A stretch of 64,000 bases of DNA. Origin: Arcticibacter tournemirensis (GTDB lineage: Bacteria; Bacteroidota; Bacteroidia; Sphingobacteriales; Sphingobacteriaceae). The stretch lies in the NCBI RefSeq assembly GCF_006716645.1, contig NZ_VFPL01000001.1:3286001-3350000 (forward strand), read 5' to 3'. Positions 54,782-63,909 of this stretch are shown here, piece by piece (position 1 is the stretch's first letter; every line of letters starts with the position of its first letter). The notes under the pieces are model-generated. The model searched no databases. It worked only from the letters and a program-made list of their open reading frames with translations, and was not told the DNA's origin. The position numbers and the translations under genes are program-made.

Positions 54782-56956
54782 ATGACGGCAAAGAATAAAT
54801 CCTTTCTATTTACAGCATTATTGACCCTCCTGATCGCAGGGTCGGCATATACGCCTCCCGATGAGGGAATGTATCCTTTAAGCGAACTAAAAAAGGTAAG
54901 CCTGAACAAAGCGGGTTTAAGGATCAGTCAGAAAGATATTTATAATCCCGACAGCATCAGTCTGATCGATGCTCTCGTAAACGTTGGAGGCTGCACCGGT
55001 TCGTTCATATCGGGCGAAGGTCTTATTATAACCAACCATCACTGTGCATTCGGCGCTGTACAGCAGGCCAGCACCCCCGAAAACGACTATCTCAACAAAG
55101 GCTTTGTAGCCCCCTCACGTGAACAGGAGATTGAAGCTAAAGGCTTAACCTGCCGGATCACAGAAAGTTACGAAGATGTGTCCGATAAAGTTCTAGCTGT
55201 TGCAGCAGGAGTAAATGATCCTGCATCGCGCATCAGGCTGATCAACGGTGAAATGAAGAAACTCGCAGCTGAAGCTGAAGCTCAGGATTCAACGATCAAA
55301 GCGGAAGTTTCCGAAATGTTTATTGGTAAAACATATGTTCTTTTCCGTTACAAAACGATACAGGACGTTCGCCTGGTATACGTTCCTAGCCGCAATATTG
55401 GCGAGTTCGGCGGCGAAACCGATAACTGGGTATGGCCACGTCATACCGGCGACTTCTCTTTCATGCGCGCTTATGTAGCGCCCGATGGATCATCTGCTCC
55501 CTATTCCAAAAATAACGTTCCTTACACCCCTCGAAAATTCTTAAAGGTAAATGCCGGCGGAGTGAGCGAAAACGACTTCGTCTTCATCCTTGGATATCCT
55601 GGGAGAACGTTCCGTAACCGCCCCGCACAATTTATGCAATATCAGCAGGATTATCTTTTGCCTTACGTCTCTAACCTGTACGACTTCCAGAATAAAGCAA
55701 TGGAAGAAGCCGGCAAAAAAGATAAAGCGACCGAAATTAAATTGGCTACCCGCATCAAACGAAACGCCAATGTGCTTAAAAACTACAGGGGGAAACTGAA
55801 AGGGCTCAACGGACTCGACCTCGTACAGCAGAAAAGACTCGAAGACGCCGAACTTGCATCATATATTAACTCAGATGTAGAGTTGAAAGAAAAGTATGGC
55901 AACCTTATGGGTGATATCGACAAGCTGTATAAACTCATATATAACGATGCGAACCGCGAGATGTGGTTTGCCCAGGTCTACAGTAGTACCAGCCTCCTGA
56001 GCATTGCCCGACAGATAAATGCCTTCAAAACAAGCATGGCCTCAAGGCCGGTCAACCAGAGGGCAGCATTTTATACCGATAGTATCGGCATCCTGAGCCA
56101 ACGGTTGAAGAATATCTACAATAGCTTCGATATTGATGCCGACAGGGCCATTCTTACCCGTATGTTAAATGATGCAGCAAAGCTTCCTAAAATACAGAGG
56201 ATCGATGCCGTAGATAAAAAAGTCTTAAAGGGCTTCAGCAGTCAGGATCAGATTGAGAAATTTGTTTCAAGCAGCTTACAATACACCCGGCTGAAAGACC
56301 AGGATTTTGTTTTCAATACATTGTTAAAGTCGGCCAGCTCATTTTCGGCGTACAATGACCCGCTGATGATGTTCGAAAAAGACATCAGAGATCAGATAGC
56401 CGCACTAAAGCCCGAAAGAGACCGGCGCGACGGACTTCTAAACAAGCTTATGGGGGATTATGTAGCTGTTAAAGAGAAATTTAAAAAGCAGGATTTCATC
56501 CCCGATGCCAATAGTACCTTAAGGCTCACATACGGATACGTAAGAGGGTACTCCCCTGCCGATGCCACTTATATGCAACCCTTTACTTCGGTTAAAGGAG
56601 TGCTCGAAAAAGGAAGCACAGGCAACCCGGAATTTGCATATCCCGAAAAGATCAGGGAACTCTGGAAGGCAAAAGACTTCGGACCGTTCGCCAAAAGCGA
56701 TCTGAACGACGTTCCGGTGGCTTTTCTTTACAATCTTGACACCACCGGCGGAAACTCCGGTTCACCGGTAATGAATGCAGATGGCGAACTGATTGGCGTA
56801 AATTTCGACCGCGCATATGAAGCCACTATAAACGATTATGCATGGAACGAAAGCTACAGCCGCTCTATCGGTGTCGATATCCGTTATGTGTTATGGATAG
56901 CCTCCAAAGTAGACAATGCAGATTTCCTTATAAAAGAAATAGGTGTAAAGCTATAA
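54782..56956 (+). CDS. Secreted S46-family dipeptidyl peptidase
   Basis: A 724-residue serine peptidase of the DPP7/DPP11 family that removes dipeptides from extracellular peptides. I start at ATG 54782, giving signal peptide MTAKNKSFLFTALLTLLIAG. The catalytic histidine is in 'LIITNHHCAFGAVQ', and the serine in 'LDTTGGNSGSPVMNADGELI'. The residue between that separates DPP7 from DPP11 specificity cannot be chosen here by eye. The gene's stop codon directly abuts that of the convergent PKD gene. Confidence 0.95.
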   Translation: MTAKNKSFLFTALLTLLIAGSAYTPPDEGMYPLSELKKVSLNKAGLRISQKDIYNPDSISLIDALVNVGGCTGSFISGEGLIITNHHCAFGAVQQASTPENDYLNKGFVAPSREQEIEAKGLTCRITESYEDVSDKVLAVAAGVNDPASRIRLINGEMKKLAAEAEAQDSTIKAEVSEMFIGKTYVLFRYKTIQDVRLVYVPSRNIGEFGGETDNWVWPRHTGDFSFMRAYVAPDGSSAPYSKNNVPYTPRKFLKVNAGGVSENDFVFILGYPGRTFRNRPAQFMQYQQDYLLPYVSNLYDFQNKAMEEAGKKDKATEIKLATRIKRNANVLKNYRGKLKGLNGLDLVQQKRLEDAELASYINSDVELKEKYGNLMGDIDKLYKLIYNDANREMWFAQVYSSTSLLSIARQINAFKTSMASRPVNQRAAFYTDSIGILSQRLKNIYNSFDIDADRAILTRMLNDAAKLPKIQRIDAVDKKVLKGFSSQDQIEKFVSSSLQYTRLKDQDFVFNTLLKSASSFSAYNDPLMMFEKDIRDQIAALKPERDRRDGLLNKLMGDYVAVKEKFKKQDFIPDANSTLRLTYGYVRGYSPADATYMQPFTSVKGVLEKGSTGNPEFAYPEKIRELWKAKDFGPFAKSDLNDVPVAFLYNLDTTGGNSGSPVMNADGELIGVNFDRAYEATINDYAWNESYSRSIGVDIRYVLWIASKVDNADFLIKEIGVKL

Positions 56957-59900
56957 TCAGCGGATGATGTTGATATTACCCTTATAAGGGCCCATTCCAT
57001 TTTTGGGGTCTATAATGTAATAATAGGCCCCCGCAGGCAGTGCAGTGCCGTTAAAAGTTCCATCCCAGGGTTCTGCATAACCCCGGGACTGGTAAACACG
57101 GTTACCATACCGGTTAAATACATCGACGGTGGCATTGGAATATCGAACCAGGTATTTAATATTCCATTTGTCATTCGTCCCATCGCCATTGGGCGTGAAA
57201 ACATTCGGAATCACCGGGTATTTGTCTACTGTCACGGTGACCCGCGAATAGTTTATACACCCCCGGGAGTTAGTTACCTTTAACGTGTATGTAGTATTAT
57301 CAAAGGGGGAAGCTATTGGGTTCGCAATATCGTTCCTGCTTAATCCTTCTGAGGGCGTCCACTCATACGAAACGATATCTGCATCGCTATGAGCCAGGAG
57401 TTGAGTGAATGTACCTTCGCGTATTTTCACGTCTTCCCCTGCGGAGACTGAAGGACTTGGATTAACAATGATGGTTCTGGTAAGCGCATCTGGGCACCCA
57501 TTCGCCCGGGTAAAAGTAAAAGTAATATCATGTGCACCCGGTCCGGCTTTGCCTGGATCAAAAATACCAGAAGAAGTAATACCGTCTCCGCTGAACGTGC
57601 TGCTTCCCAGGAATGCAGTTTCCTGCCCGGCAACCAACTGAAGCGGTCCTGATTCCTGACATACATCGCCTGGTGCTTCAAACGTAACCTTTGGCATCGC
57701 CAGCAGTGTAAAACTACCAGACTTCTCCCTTACACATACGCCTCCCGAAAAGGCCTTTAAACTCACTGTATATACCTTTGAGTCAGGCGCCGTAAATTCC
57801 GGAAAAAGTACCCGCTGTTCCTTTCCTGGCTCAGGGTTGTCATCCGCGACCACTTTAGTATTACCGTCAGGATCGGAGAAGGTCCATTCAAGCCGCGTGA
57901 TCCTGCCAATAGACACCGAAGATTTATTGATAAACACCACCTCATTCCTGCTGCACAATCTGTCATAGTTTGGCACTTCAAAATCGGGCACGGGGTTACT
58001 GCCATTTACGATAAAAGTTTTAGATACAGTAGTCAGGCATCCTTTTCCTGAAGTGACAGTTAGAGTAGCTGTATATTCGCCCGGAATACTATACCGGTGC
58101 TGTGGGTCCCTCTGCGTGGAGCGGTTAAGGGCTCCCGAAGCAACATCTCCGAAATCCCATTCATATTGAAATGATGCTTCCGTGTGATCGGCGATGGTCG
58201 AAAGGTTCGTAAACTGGGCATTGTCGAACGAGCAGATACCCGGCAGAGAAAAGTCGGCAACCGGAGAAGGACTAATCTCTACGTTCTGTAATACGTCATG
58301 TTTGCAACCTTTGTCAGTCAGAACAGTGAGTTTTACAGAATAAGTTCCGGCAGGATAAACATGCTCTCTAGGTGTTCCCGATAAAAGTGTGTCGGTAGTA
58401 CCATCACCAAAGTCCCATGCCCATTGTACGATATTTCCTTCTTCAGACACCGACAAATCAGTAAAAACAACCTTTTGATCAGCACAGTTGCCCGAAACAG
58501 AGAAGCCCGGAGTCGGCTTCTTATATATTGTAACAGTCAGAGGAGCCGAGGTAATGCTGCTGCAACCAGAGTCGGTAGTAACCGTTAAAGTAACAGTATA
58601 GGTTCCACTAGCCTCATAAACATGTTTCGGATTTTGTTCGTCCGATGTCTTACCATCTCCAAAATTCCAAAGCCAGGTCTTTGCAACCCTGCCCTTCCCA
58701 TCTGTCTCATCACTGAATTGCACCTCTGTATCTTCACAAGCAGCGGACACCGAAAATGAAGGCTCAGGGGGATCATACACAGAAAAATCAATCAGGATGC
58801 TTTCAGATGTTCCACAGCCGTCAGACATAGTCTTCTCCGCTGTGATCTCAATATTATAGTCCTGCGCCTTATCATATACTACATCTTTGGCCAATGAATA
58901 AACGAAATAAGTCTTTCCATTTTCTGTAAACGTTGTCTCGGGAGCAGAGTAGCTTACCTCTTCAGTAGCCTCCCCGTTATTCAAATCCCAGGTCAGTTTG
59001 TTTACCTCATACAAAAGATTTACGCTGAACTTTAAGGGTTGATAAGTGCAGCCGCTGGAGACAGTCAATCCCGTCAGCTTGTTCACAGCCTTAAGGAGCT
59101 GGCCTTTTACATTGGCACCTGCAGAGTATCCATATGATTCTGCTCCCCCGAAGCCATATGCCACTGCATTAAATCCTTTTGGCGCAGCAAGAGTATGTAC
59201 GCCGGCCGATACCGAAAGTTGAGCGTATGAATAACCCGGATCGCCCGGAACGGATCTGAACTGCGAGGCCTGAGAAATCCCATCCAGAGTAAATCCCTGC
59301 GCAGCACTCGTTTCGATAACCACATTTATAAAGTGACGGATGATCAGATATGCATCAGCAGAATACACCGTAATCCGGTCAATATTCTGTTCAACGGGAT
59401 TAAGAAAGATCATTTCAGGATCACCCGCATTCTCACTGTAGGAACTGCAGTTAATGCCCTTCCCCTGCGTTACGGCATATTGAACCACTTGCACAGGCAG
59501 ATCTGATTCAATAACGTTGACTTGCTGCGACGGAAACTCATAATAAAGGCTGTTTGAAAAAGTCACAACGTTGCCATTAAGCTTCACAACAGCAGCCGGA
59601 TTGCTTTTAACGATCCGGATAACATCGTAATTACGTGAAGCCAGTGGAACAGTAATTGTTTTCTTGCCCCAGGCAGTGGTTGGATAAACCTGCTGAAAGA
59701 GGTTATCAGAAGAGCCTATCCCTTCCGACTCGCAACCAATCCCAATTTTTCCGCTGCCAGAGAATACAGCAATTTTTTTACACGGCTGAGTTGTTGTACC
59801 AACTGACTGGATGATAGAGCCTGTTAAGTCAGCACCCTTGTAATTGCGGGTTGATCTTCCTCCCCCAAGGTCAATACGTTCGCTTCCGAGCTTTTCGCCA

Positions 59901-60514
59901 AGAATCTGGTAAATTTCCCCTTTATTCAGTTTGACAGTGAAAGATTTGCCCGCATCCTGGCCGCCATAGGTATTTGCTGATGGAGTAATTTGCACTTCTG
60001 TACTGTCTTCTATAGCAACTACAAAAAAGTAGGAGAAGGAGGTATCCTGATTGGAAACCTGTTTATAGTTGAGGGAGTAATATTCCTTCCCGAGCACATT
60101 AGTGGGCAGCACTAAGGTAGCTCCCGAAACATTCCTGTCGTAAATATGAGCATAGATCACCACAGGTTTTTCTGCGGTAACGTGTATCCCTGATTTATAG
60201 AGGCCCTCCCCGTCAAGGTAAGCTTCCTTAGGAACCATCACCTGACTGATAGAATTGGCTGTAACAGTAAAATCCGAAGAATAATTCAGTCCCGGTATTT
60301 CTATCTTTCCTTTGGTATTAACATCCGAAGTAATATAAAGCACCATTTCCTGGTTGTTCAGATTATAACCACGCTGGTGGTTTCCGTACCCAAGCCAGAA
60401 ATCTTTTCCCTTATTAGAAATATTTTGAGCAGATGCAACCTGGCAAACAAGCGACCAGAAGCATACAAGGCTTAAGAATAAAGCATACCAGAAGAAAAGC
60501 CTGTTTTTTACCAC
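56957..60514 (-). CDS. Large PKD-repeat surface protein with gliding-type C-terminal domain
   Basis: An 1185-residue exported protein. After the signal peptide comes an IgGFc-binding-like N-terminal region ('SNKGKDFWLGYGNHQRGYNL', about residues 33-480). Then there are at least three PKD domains ('TWLWNFGDGKTSDEQNPKHV', 'QWAWDFGDGTTDTLLSGTPR', 'QYEWDFGDVASGALNRS') and more Ig-like modules. The end is the gliding-motility-associated type B C-terminal domain ('VIPNVFTPNGDGTNDKWNIK' to 'YKGNINIIR'), which targets proteins to the type IX secretion system. It should sit on or leave the cell surface. It is third in a minus-strand run with two envelope genes. Confidence 0.93.
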   Translation of the reverse strand: MVKNRLFFWYALFLSLVCFWSLVCQVASAQNISNKGKDFWLGYGNHQRGYNLNNQEMVLYITSDVNTKGKIEIPGLNYSSDFTVTANSISQVMVPKEAYLDGEGLYKSGIHVTAEKPVVIYAHIYDRNVSGATLVLPTNVLGKEYYSLNYKQVSNQDTSFSYFFVVAIEDSTEVQITPSANTYGGQDAGKSFTVKLNKGEIYQILGEKLGSERIDLGGGRSTRNYKGADLTGSIIQSVGTTTQPCKKIAVFSGSGKIGIGCESEGIGSSDNLFQQVYPTTAWGKKTITVPLASRNYDVIRIVKSNPAAVVKLNGNVVTFSNSLYYEFPSQQVNVIESDLPVQVVQYAVTQGKGINCSSYSENAGDPEMIFLNPVEQNIDRITVYSADAYLIIRHFINVVIETSAAQGFTLDGISQASQFRSVPGDPGYSYAQLSVSAGVHTLAAPKGFNAVAYGFGGAESYGYSAGANVKGQLLKAVNKLTGLTVSSGCTYQPLKFSVNLLYEVNKLTWDLNNGEATEEVSYSAPETTFTENGKTYFVYSLAKDVVYDKAQDYNIEITAEKTMSDGCGTSESILIDFSVYDPPEPSFSVSAACEDTEVQFSDETDGKGRVAKTWLWNFGDGKTSDEQNPKHVYEASGTYTVTLTVTTDSGCSSITSAPLTVTIYKKPTPGFSVSGNCADQKVVFTDLSVSEEGNIVQWAWDFGDGTTDTLLSGTPREHVYPAGTYSVKLTVLTDKGCKHDVLQNVEISPSPVADFSLPGICSFDNAQFTNLSTIADHTEASFQYEWDFGDVASGALNRSTQRDPQHRYSIPGEYTATLTVTSGKGCLTTVSKTFIVNGSNPVPDFEVPNYDRLCSRNEVVFINKSSVSIGRITRLEWTFSDPDGNTKVVADDNPEPGKEQRVLFPEFTAPDSKVYTVSLKAFSGGVCVREKSGSFTLLAMPKVTFEAPGDVCQESGPLQLVAGQETAFLGSSTFSGDGITSSGIFDPGKAGPGAHDITFTFTRANGCPDALTRTIIVNPSPSVSAGEDVKIREGTFTQLLAHSDADIVSYEWTPSEGLSRNDIANPIASPFDNTTYTLKVTNSRGCINYSRVTVTVDKYPVIPNVFTPNGDGTNDKWNIKYLVRYSNATVDVFNRYGNRVYQSRGYAEPWDGTFNGTALPAGAYYYIIDPKNGMGPYKGNINIIR

Positions 60515-60567
60515 TATGATTGAAAGCCGCTAGCTACTAACAAACTTAGGTAAAAAGATTAATAATT

Positions 60568-61245
60568 TTACTTAATAGAATAGTCCTTTAATACCAGGCT
60601 GCTTTCAAATTTAACCCCCAACATGTCAATCATCGTATCTGTTTCAATAACCCCTACATTCTTTGCGATATAGAAATCATAGGTCGCATACGTTTCATAC
60701 GCTCCGGTGAGCTGATACTGAAGCAGTACGGTAGTATGGATCACATTTTTGAAAGTCCTACCATTCACTGTTTTAGTAATGCCCCGCTCTTTAATCGAAC
60801 CTAAAAATCTCGCTGGCATCTCAGCAATTGTTAAAGATTGTGTCCACGAGTAACCAACAGAAGCGGTATCATTAAGGTACACCAATTCTGTATTAGCACC
60901 TTCAAAAAAATCATCGTCCTTTAAAATATACTGATGATCGCCGTAATAATAGTAAGACATTCGTGTCTCTGCTCCGGCAGCTACCGTTTCACCTTCCCAG
61001 AAAATATTCGAGCTAAACACCCTTGTATTACCTGTAAGAGTGGTGGTTGTGGTATATTCAACATCATTCTGAGTACTGCTGTATGTCCAGAAAGATCCCT
61101 TTGTAAGAGGCTGATAAGCTCCAATATCCGCATTAGGGTCAATCGGCAGCAGTCCATCGGGATAAACAGGAGGATCCTTGCGGCACGATGCAAAGAGAAT
61201 AACTATAGATACGAACAAAAACAGATTACACTTTATATTAAACAT
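60568..61245 (-). CDS. Uncharacterised lipoprotein
   Basis: A 225-residue protein from ATG 61245 (MFNIKCNLFLFVSIVILFAS then CRKD), a clear lipoprotein signal. The rest is beta-rich and aromatic ('IGAYQPLTKGSFWTYSSTQN', 'MSYYYYGDHQYILKDDDFFE'). I do not recognise the family. It overlaps no gene if this start is used, lies 53 bp before the PKD gene and 4 bp after the barrel-like gene, so the three likely form a surface module. Confidence 0.75.
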   Translation of the reverse strand: MFNIKCNLFLFVSIVILFASCRKDPPVYPDGLLPIDPNADIGAYQPLTKGSFWTYSSTQNDVEYTTTTTLTGNTRVFSSNIFWEGETVAAGAETRMSYYYYGDHQYILKDDDFFEGANTELVYLNDTASVGYSWTQSLTIAEMPARFLGSIKERGITKTVNGRTFKNVIHTTVLLQYQLTGAYETYATYDFYIAKNVGVIETDTMIDMLGVKFESSLVLKDYSIK

Positions 61246-61249
61246 ACTC

Positions 61250-61930
61250 CTAATTGGTCCTCCTTTTCCCACTTAATTCAACCTTTATGCTCAGCGAGAA
61301 CTGCGAGAGAATATCCTTACTGCTCCCTGCTTCAAAGCCATCCATGCCATCTCCCATCATCAGGTTGTGCTGATAAGCAGCGTCAACCCTGAACAAAACC
61401 TCTTTATAAAAATTCAATACCTTAAAATCATAACCCACTCTCAATGGGATCAGCAGATTCTGACTTTTATCAGGCCCGCCGGTGTAGTAATCCTGAAAAT
61501 GATGGGAATACCGGCTCACTTGTTTTATATTGTTAAATATAATTCCAATACCCGACCCGATATAGAAGTCGCTCGCTAACTGCGCCAGCACTACATCCGA
61601 TTGCCCAAAAAGATGCCCCGCCTGTAACTGCCCCTTCACGAAAAAAGCATTGAAGTTGTTACTGAATTGCCTGCCCGACTGAGTAAGTAACGAATCGCCC
61701 CCCTTTAGTTTCCCAACCTGGTATTCAGCTGTTATCACTGTATATAGATGAGGGTTATAGTTAATATTAATATGAGGAGAAACCGTATGTCCGTTAGTTT
61801 CAGCATCACCAACTGTCTCATTTAACGTAACACCTGCCCCTATTTCAAAAGAGTGATAGGGTTCAAACCTTTGTCCGTAACCCAATAAAGAGAACAGACA
61901 AAAAGCACTGATAATAAAGCAATGTTTCAC
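61250..61930 (-). CDS. Probable outer-membrane beta-barrel protein
   Basis: A 226-residue protein with signal peptide (MKHCFIISAFCLFSLLGYGQ) and alternating strands such as 'HININYNPHLYTVITAEYQV' and 'LFRVDAAYQHNLMMGDGMDG', typical for a small porin-like barrel. No specific family is recognised. It starts the minus-strand run with the lipoprotein and the PKD protein. Confidence 0.72.
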   Translation of the reverse strand: MKHCFIISAFCLFSLLGYGQRFEPYHSFEIGAGVTLNETVGDAETNGHTVSPHININYNPHLYTVITAEYQVGKLKGGDSLLTQSGRQFSNNFNAFFVKGQLQAGHLFGQSDVVLAQLASDFYIGSGIGIIFNNIKQVSRYSHHFQDYYTGGPDKSQNLLIPLRVGYDFKVLNFYKEVLFRVDAAYQHNLMMGDGMDGFEAGSSKDILSQFSLSIKVELSGKRRTN

Positions 61931-62062
61931 TTTCTGATAAGATTTAAGTATTTAAAGCCTTTTCCACACGCCAAAACTACAGGATTCATCTATTAAGATA
62001 TTTAAATTACAAGGTTATACGCGCTATGCCTGGATTTGTTATATAATTTTAGTCTACATAAC

Positions 62063-62092
62063 TTGTAGATTAAATATCTTTTACTATATTTG
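62063..62092 (+). promoter_or_regulatory. Promoter just upstream of the second poly-Cys frame
   Basis: TTG (62063-62065), 19 nt, TATATTTG (62085-62092), an exact match in sequence and spacing to the Bacteroidota promoter. The ATG of the leader frame follows 6 nt later, so the RNA should begin at or within about three bases of it. Confidence 0.85.
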
Positions 62093-62098
62093 TATTCA

Positions 62099-62185
62099 AT
62101 GGAAATAAGGAACACATATAAGCATACCCGCTCACATCGAATGATGTGTTGTTCCCGAATGTGCAACGGCGCCTGCTGTTGTTAA
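62099..62185 (+). CDS. Poly-cysteine leader peptide (28 residues), probably leaderless
   Basis: A short frame starting MEIRNTYKHTRS and ending in MMCCSRMCNGACCC then TAA: six cysteines in the last 12 residues, three of them final. It starts right after a full promoter, so translation must begin without a 5' leader. It lies 83 bp before the redoxin-like gene. Like the leader at 49419-49541 it has arginine-methionine pairs before the cysteines (HRMM, SRM here; FRMSRF there). A role as a cysteine sensor is inferred from codon content and position, by analogy with mycobacterial poly-Cys leaders. Confidence 0.72.
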   Translation: MEIRNTYKHTRSHRMMCCSRMCNGACCC

Positions 62186-62268
62186 CATACTCCCATTCCC
62201 TTTAATTCTTCGCATAACAATTTCACTGTAACGTAAATAATAATTTATAACATTTTAATACTAAGACT

Positions 62269-62874
62269 ATGTTTTCACTTATCGCACAATCAGGCTCTTA
62301 CCTAAATAGATTATACTCTGGAGAAACAGCAATCTCTGGCAGACAACCATCAGGAACGCCGCTCAGCGAAGGCGACTTCGCACCCGAGTTTACTTTTTCT
62401 TCAAAGAACTGGCCAGGAGCATCCGTTCACGCAGATGTAACCTTAAAGGAGCTGCATCAGAAACCTCTGGTTGTAGCATTTTATTCAGTCTTCTGGAACG
62501 GAACAGGCATCAGCTTGTTAAAACAACTACAAGCCGTTCAAACGAAGATCGGTGATGCTGCTAATGTGTTAATCGTTACATCAGAAGCACCCCGGCAGTT
62601 TATTAGAGCCATTGAAAACCATGATTTGTCGTTCAGCTTTTACTATGATTCCGAAAAAGTCCTGGCAGAGAAGTTTGGCATCTTCTCGGAAGATAAACCG
62701 ACATGGAACCTGTTCTCCGGGATCAACACAAACGTCCCCCTTCTTTCAGCTTATGTTATCAGCCCCTCCGGACAAATCAGCTTCAGCTACATTGAAGATT
62801 TTTCTTCTCCTTTTCCTGAAGGCGATCTATTGGCGGCCGCTAACGCAGAAACTGAAATACAACAGCATAAATAA
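62269..62874 (+). CDS. Redoxin-fold protein without cysteines
   Basis: A 201-residue protein of the AhpC/TSA-TlpA type by 'LSEGDFAPEFTFSSKNWPGA' (the G-x-x-A-P-x-F opening) and 'KPLVVAFYSVFWNGTGISLL'. At the place where the peroxidatic or CxxC cysteine should be, it reads W-N-G-T-G, and the whole protein has no cysteine. It therefore cannot be a thiol peroxidase or disulfide reductase. It may be a structural or binding relative. It is controlled by the poly-Cys leader by position. The hydrolase gene follows 128 bp later. Confidence 0.8.
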   Translation: MFSLIAQSGSYLNRLYSGETAISGRQPSGTPLSEGDFAPEFTFSSKNWPGASVHADVTLKELHQKPLVVAFYSVFWNGTGISLLKQLQAVQTKIGDAANVLIVTSEAPRQFIRAIENHDLSFSFYYDSEKVLAEKFGIFSEDKPTWNLFSGINTNVPLLSAYVISPSGQISFSYIEDFSSPFPEGDLLAAANAETEIQQHK

Positions 62875-63002
62875 AACCACCGGGACAATTTCAATAGTAA
62901 AGAGGCTTACCTGCAAACAAAAGCGCGTGCAGAGAGTTAAAGAAAGAGAAGGGCCGGAAAAGCAGAGGTAAGCTTCTTTTTAAGGATTTAAACAATAATC
63001 GG

Positions 63003-63770
63003 ATGCAGGCACAGCCTTCTGAAATTCTGTTTCAAATACCAGAGGCTGGTATTGAAGTCAAAGATATTATATTGCTGCACGGCTTATTCGGGACATTAAG
63101 CAATTGGTACAACGTACAAAAAGAATTTTCAAAAAAGTACAGGGTTTTTATTCCCGAACTTCCCCTGCTCGATATCTATACGGGCGGCAACCGGCTCGAC
63201 AAGCTTGTTGAATACCTTGATAACTACATTACCGAAAACAATATATCCAGACCAGCCCTCGTCGGAAACTCTCTTGGGGGCCATATTGCCTTGCTCTACA
63301 CATTAAAGTATCCAGGCAAGGTAAACAGGCTCGTCTTAACAGGCAGTTCTGGTCTGTACGAAAAATCTTTTGGCGGAAGTTTTCCAAGGATTAAAGACTA
63401 CCGGTACATAAAGAGCAAAGTAGAAGAGATCTTTCATAAAAAGGAAGTAGTGAAGCGTGATGTAGTAAATAAAGTTTACTCTATTGTTCAAAGCAACAGC
63501 TCGGTCATTTCTGTTATCGGCCTCGCGCGCGAAGCACAACGGCAAAATCTTGCTCAACAGTTAAGCAAGATCAACCTACCCGTCCTGCTGATATGGGGAC
63601 TTCAGGACACCGTTACTCCACCATCGGTTGCCCACGAATTTTACGAACGCCTCCCCTATGCAAGACTTTGTCTCATTAACGATTGCGGACACGTTCCCAT
63701 GATGGAGCAGCCCGAATTATTTAACAAACACCTGAACGACTTCCTTGAAAAGCACAATGCTGTGTCCTAG
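63003..63770 (+). CDS. Alpha/beta-hydrolase
   Basis: A 255-residue alpha/beta-hydrolase with the oxyanion region 'IILLHGLFGTLSNWYNVQKE', the nucleophile elbow 'ALVGNSLGGHIALLY' (serine in G-N-S-L-G-G), an aspartate in 'LLIWGLQDTVTPPSVA' and the histidine in 'NDCGHVPMMEQPELF'. It resembles esterases and C-C bond hydrolases of unknown substrate. It may be cotranscribed with the redoxin-like gene. Confidence 0.92.
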   Translation: MQAQPSEILFQIPEAGIEVKDIILLHGLFGTLSNWYNVQKEFSKKYRVFIPELPLLDIYTGGNRLDKLVEYLDNYITENNISRPALVGNSLGGHIALLYTLKYPGKVNRLVLTGSSGLYEKSFGGSFPRIKDYRYIKSKVEEIFHKKEVVKRDVVNKVYSIVQSNSSVISVIGLAREAQRQNLAQQLSKINLPVLLIWGLQDTVTPPSVAHEFYERLPYARLCLINDCGHVPMMEQPELFNKHLNDFLEKHNAVS

Positions 63771-63909
63771 CTGCCCCCGGTACTCATTGATTCAGAACTA
63801 AACCGTGATTCAGTCGATAATCGCCTTTCCCCGGTCGGGTTGCCAACTTCAATATAAAATGTAATGACCCCGGAAAGCTGCCAGAAGATTAAAGTACAGG
63901 CGACAGTGT

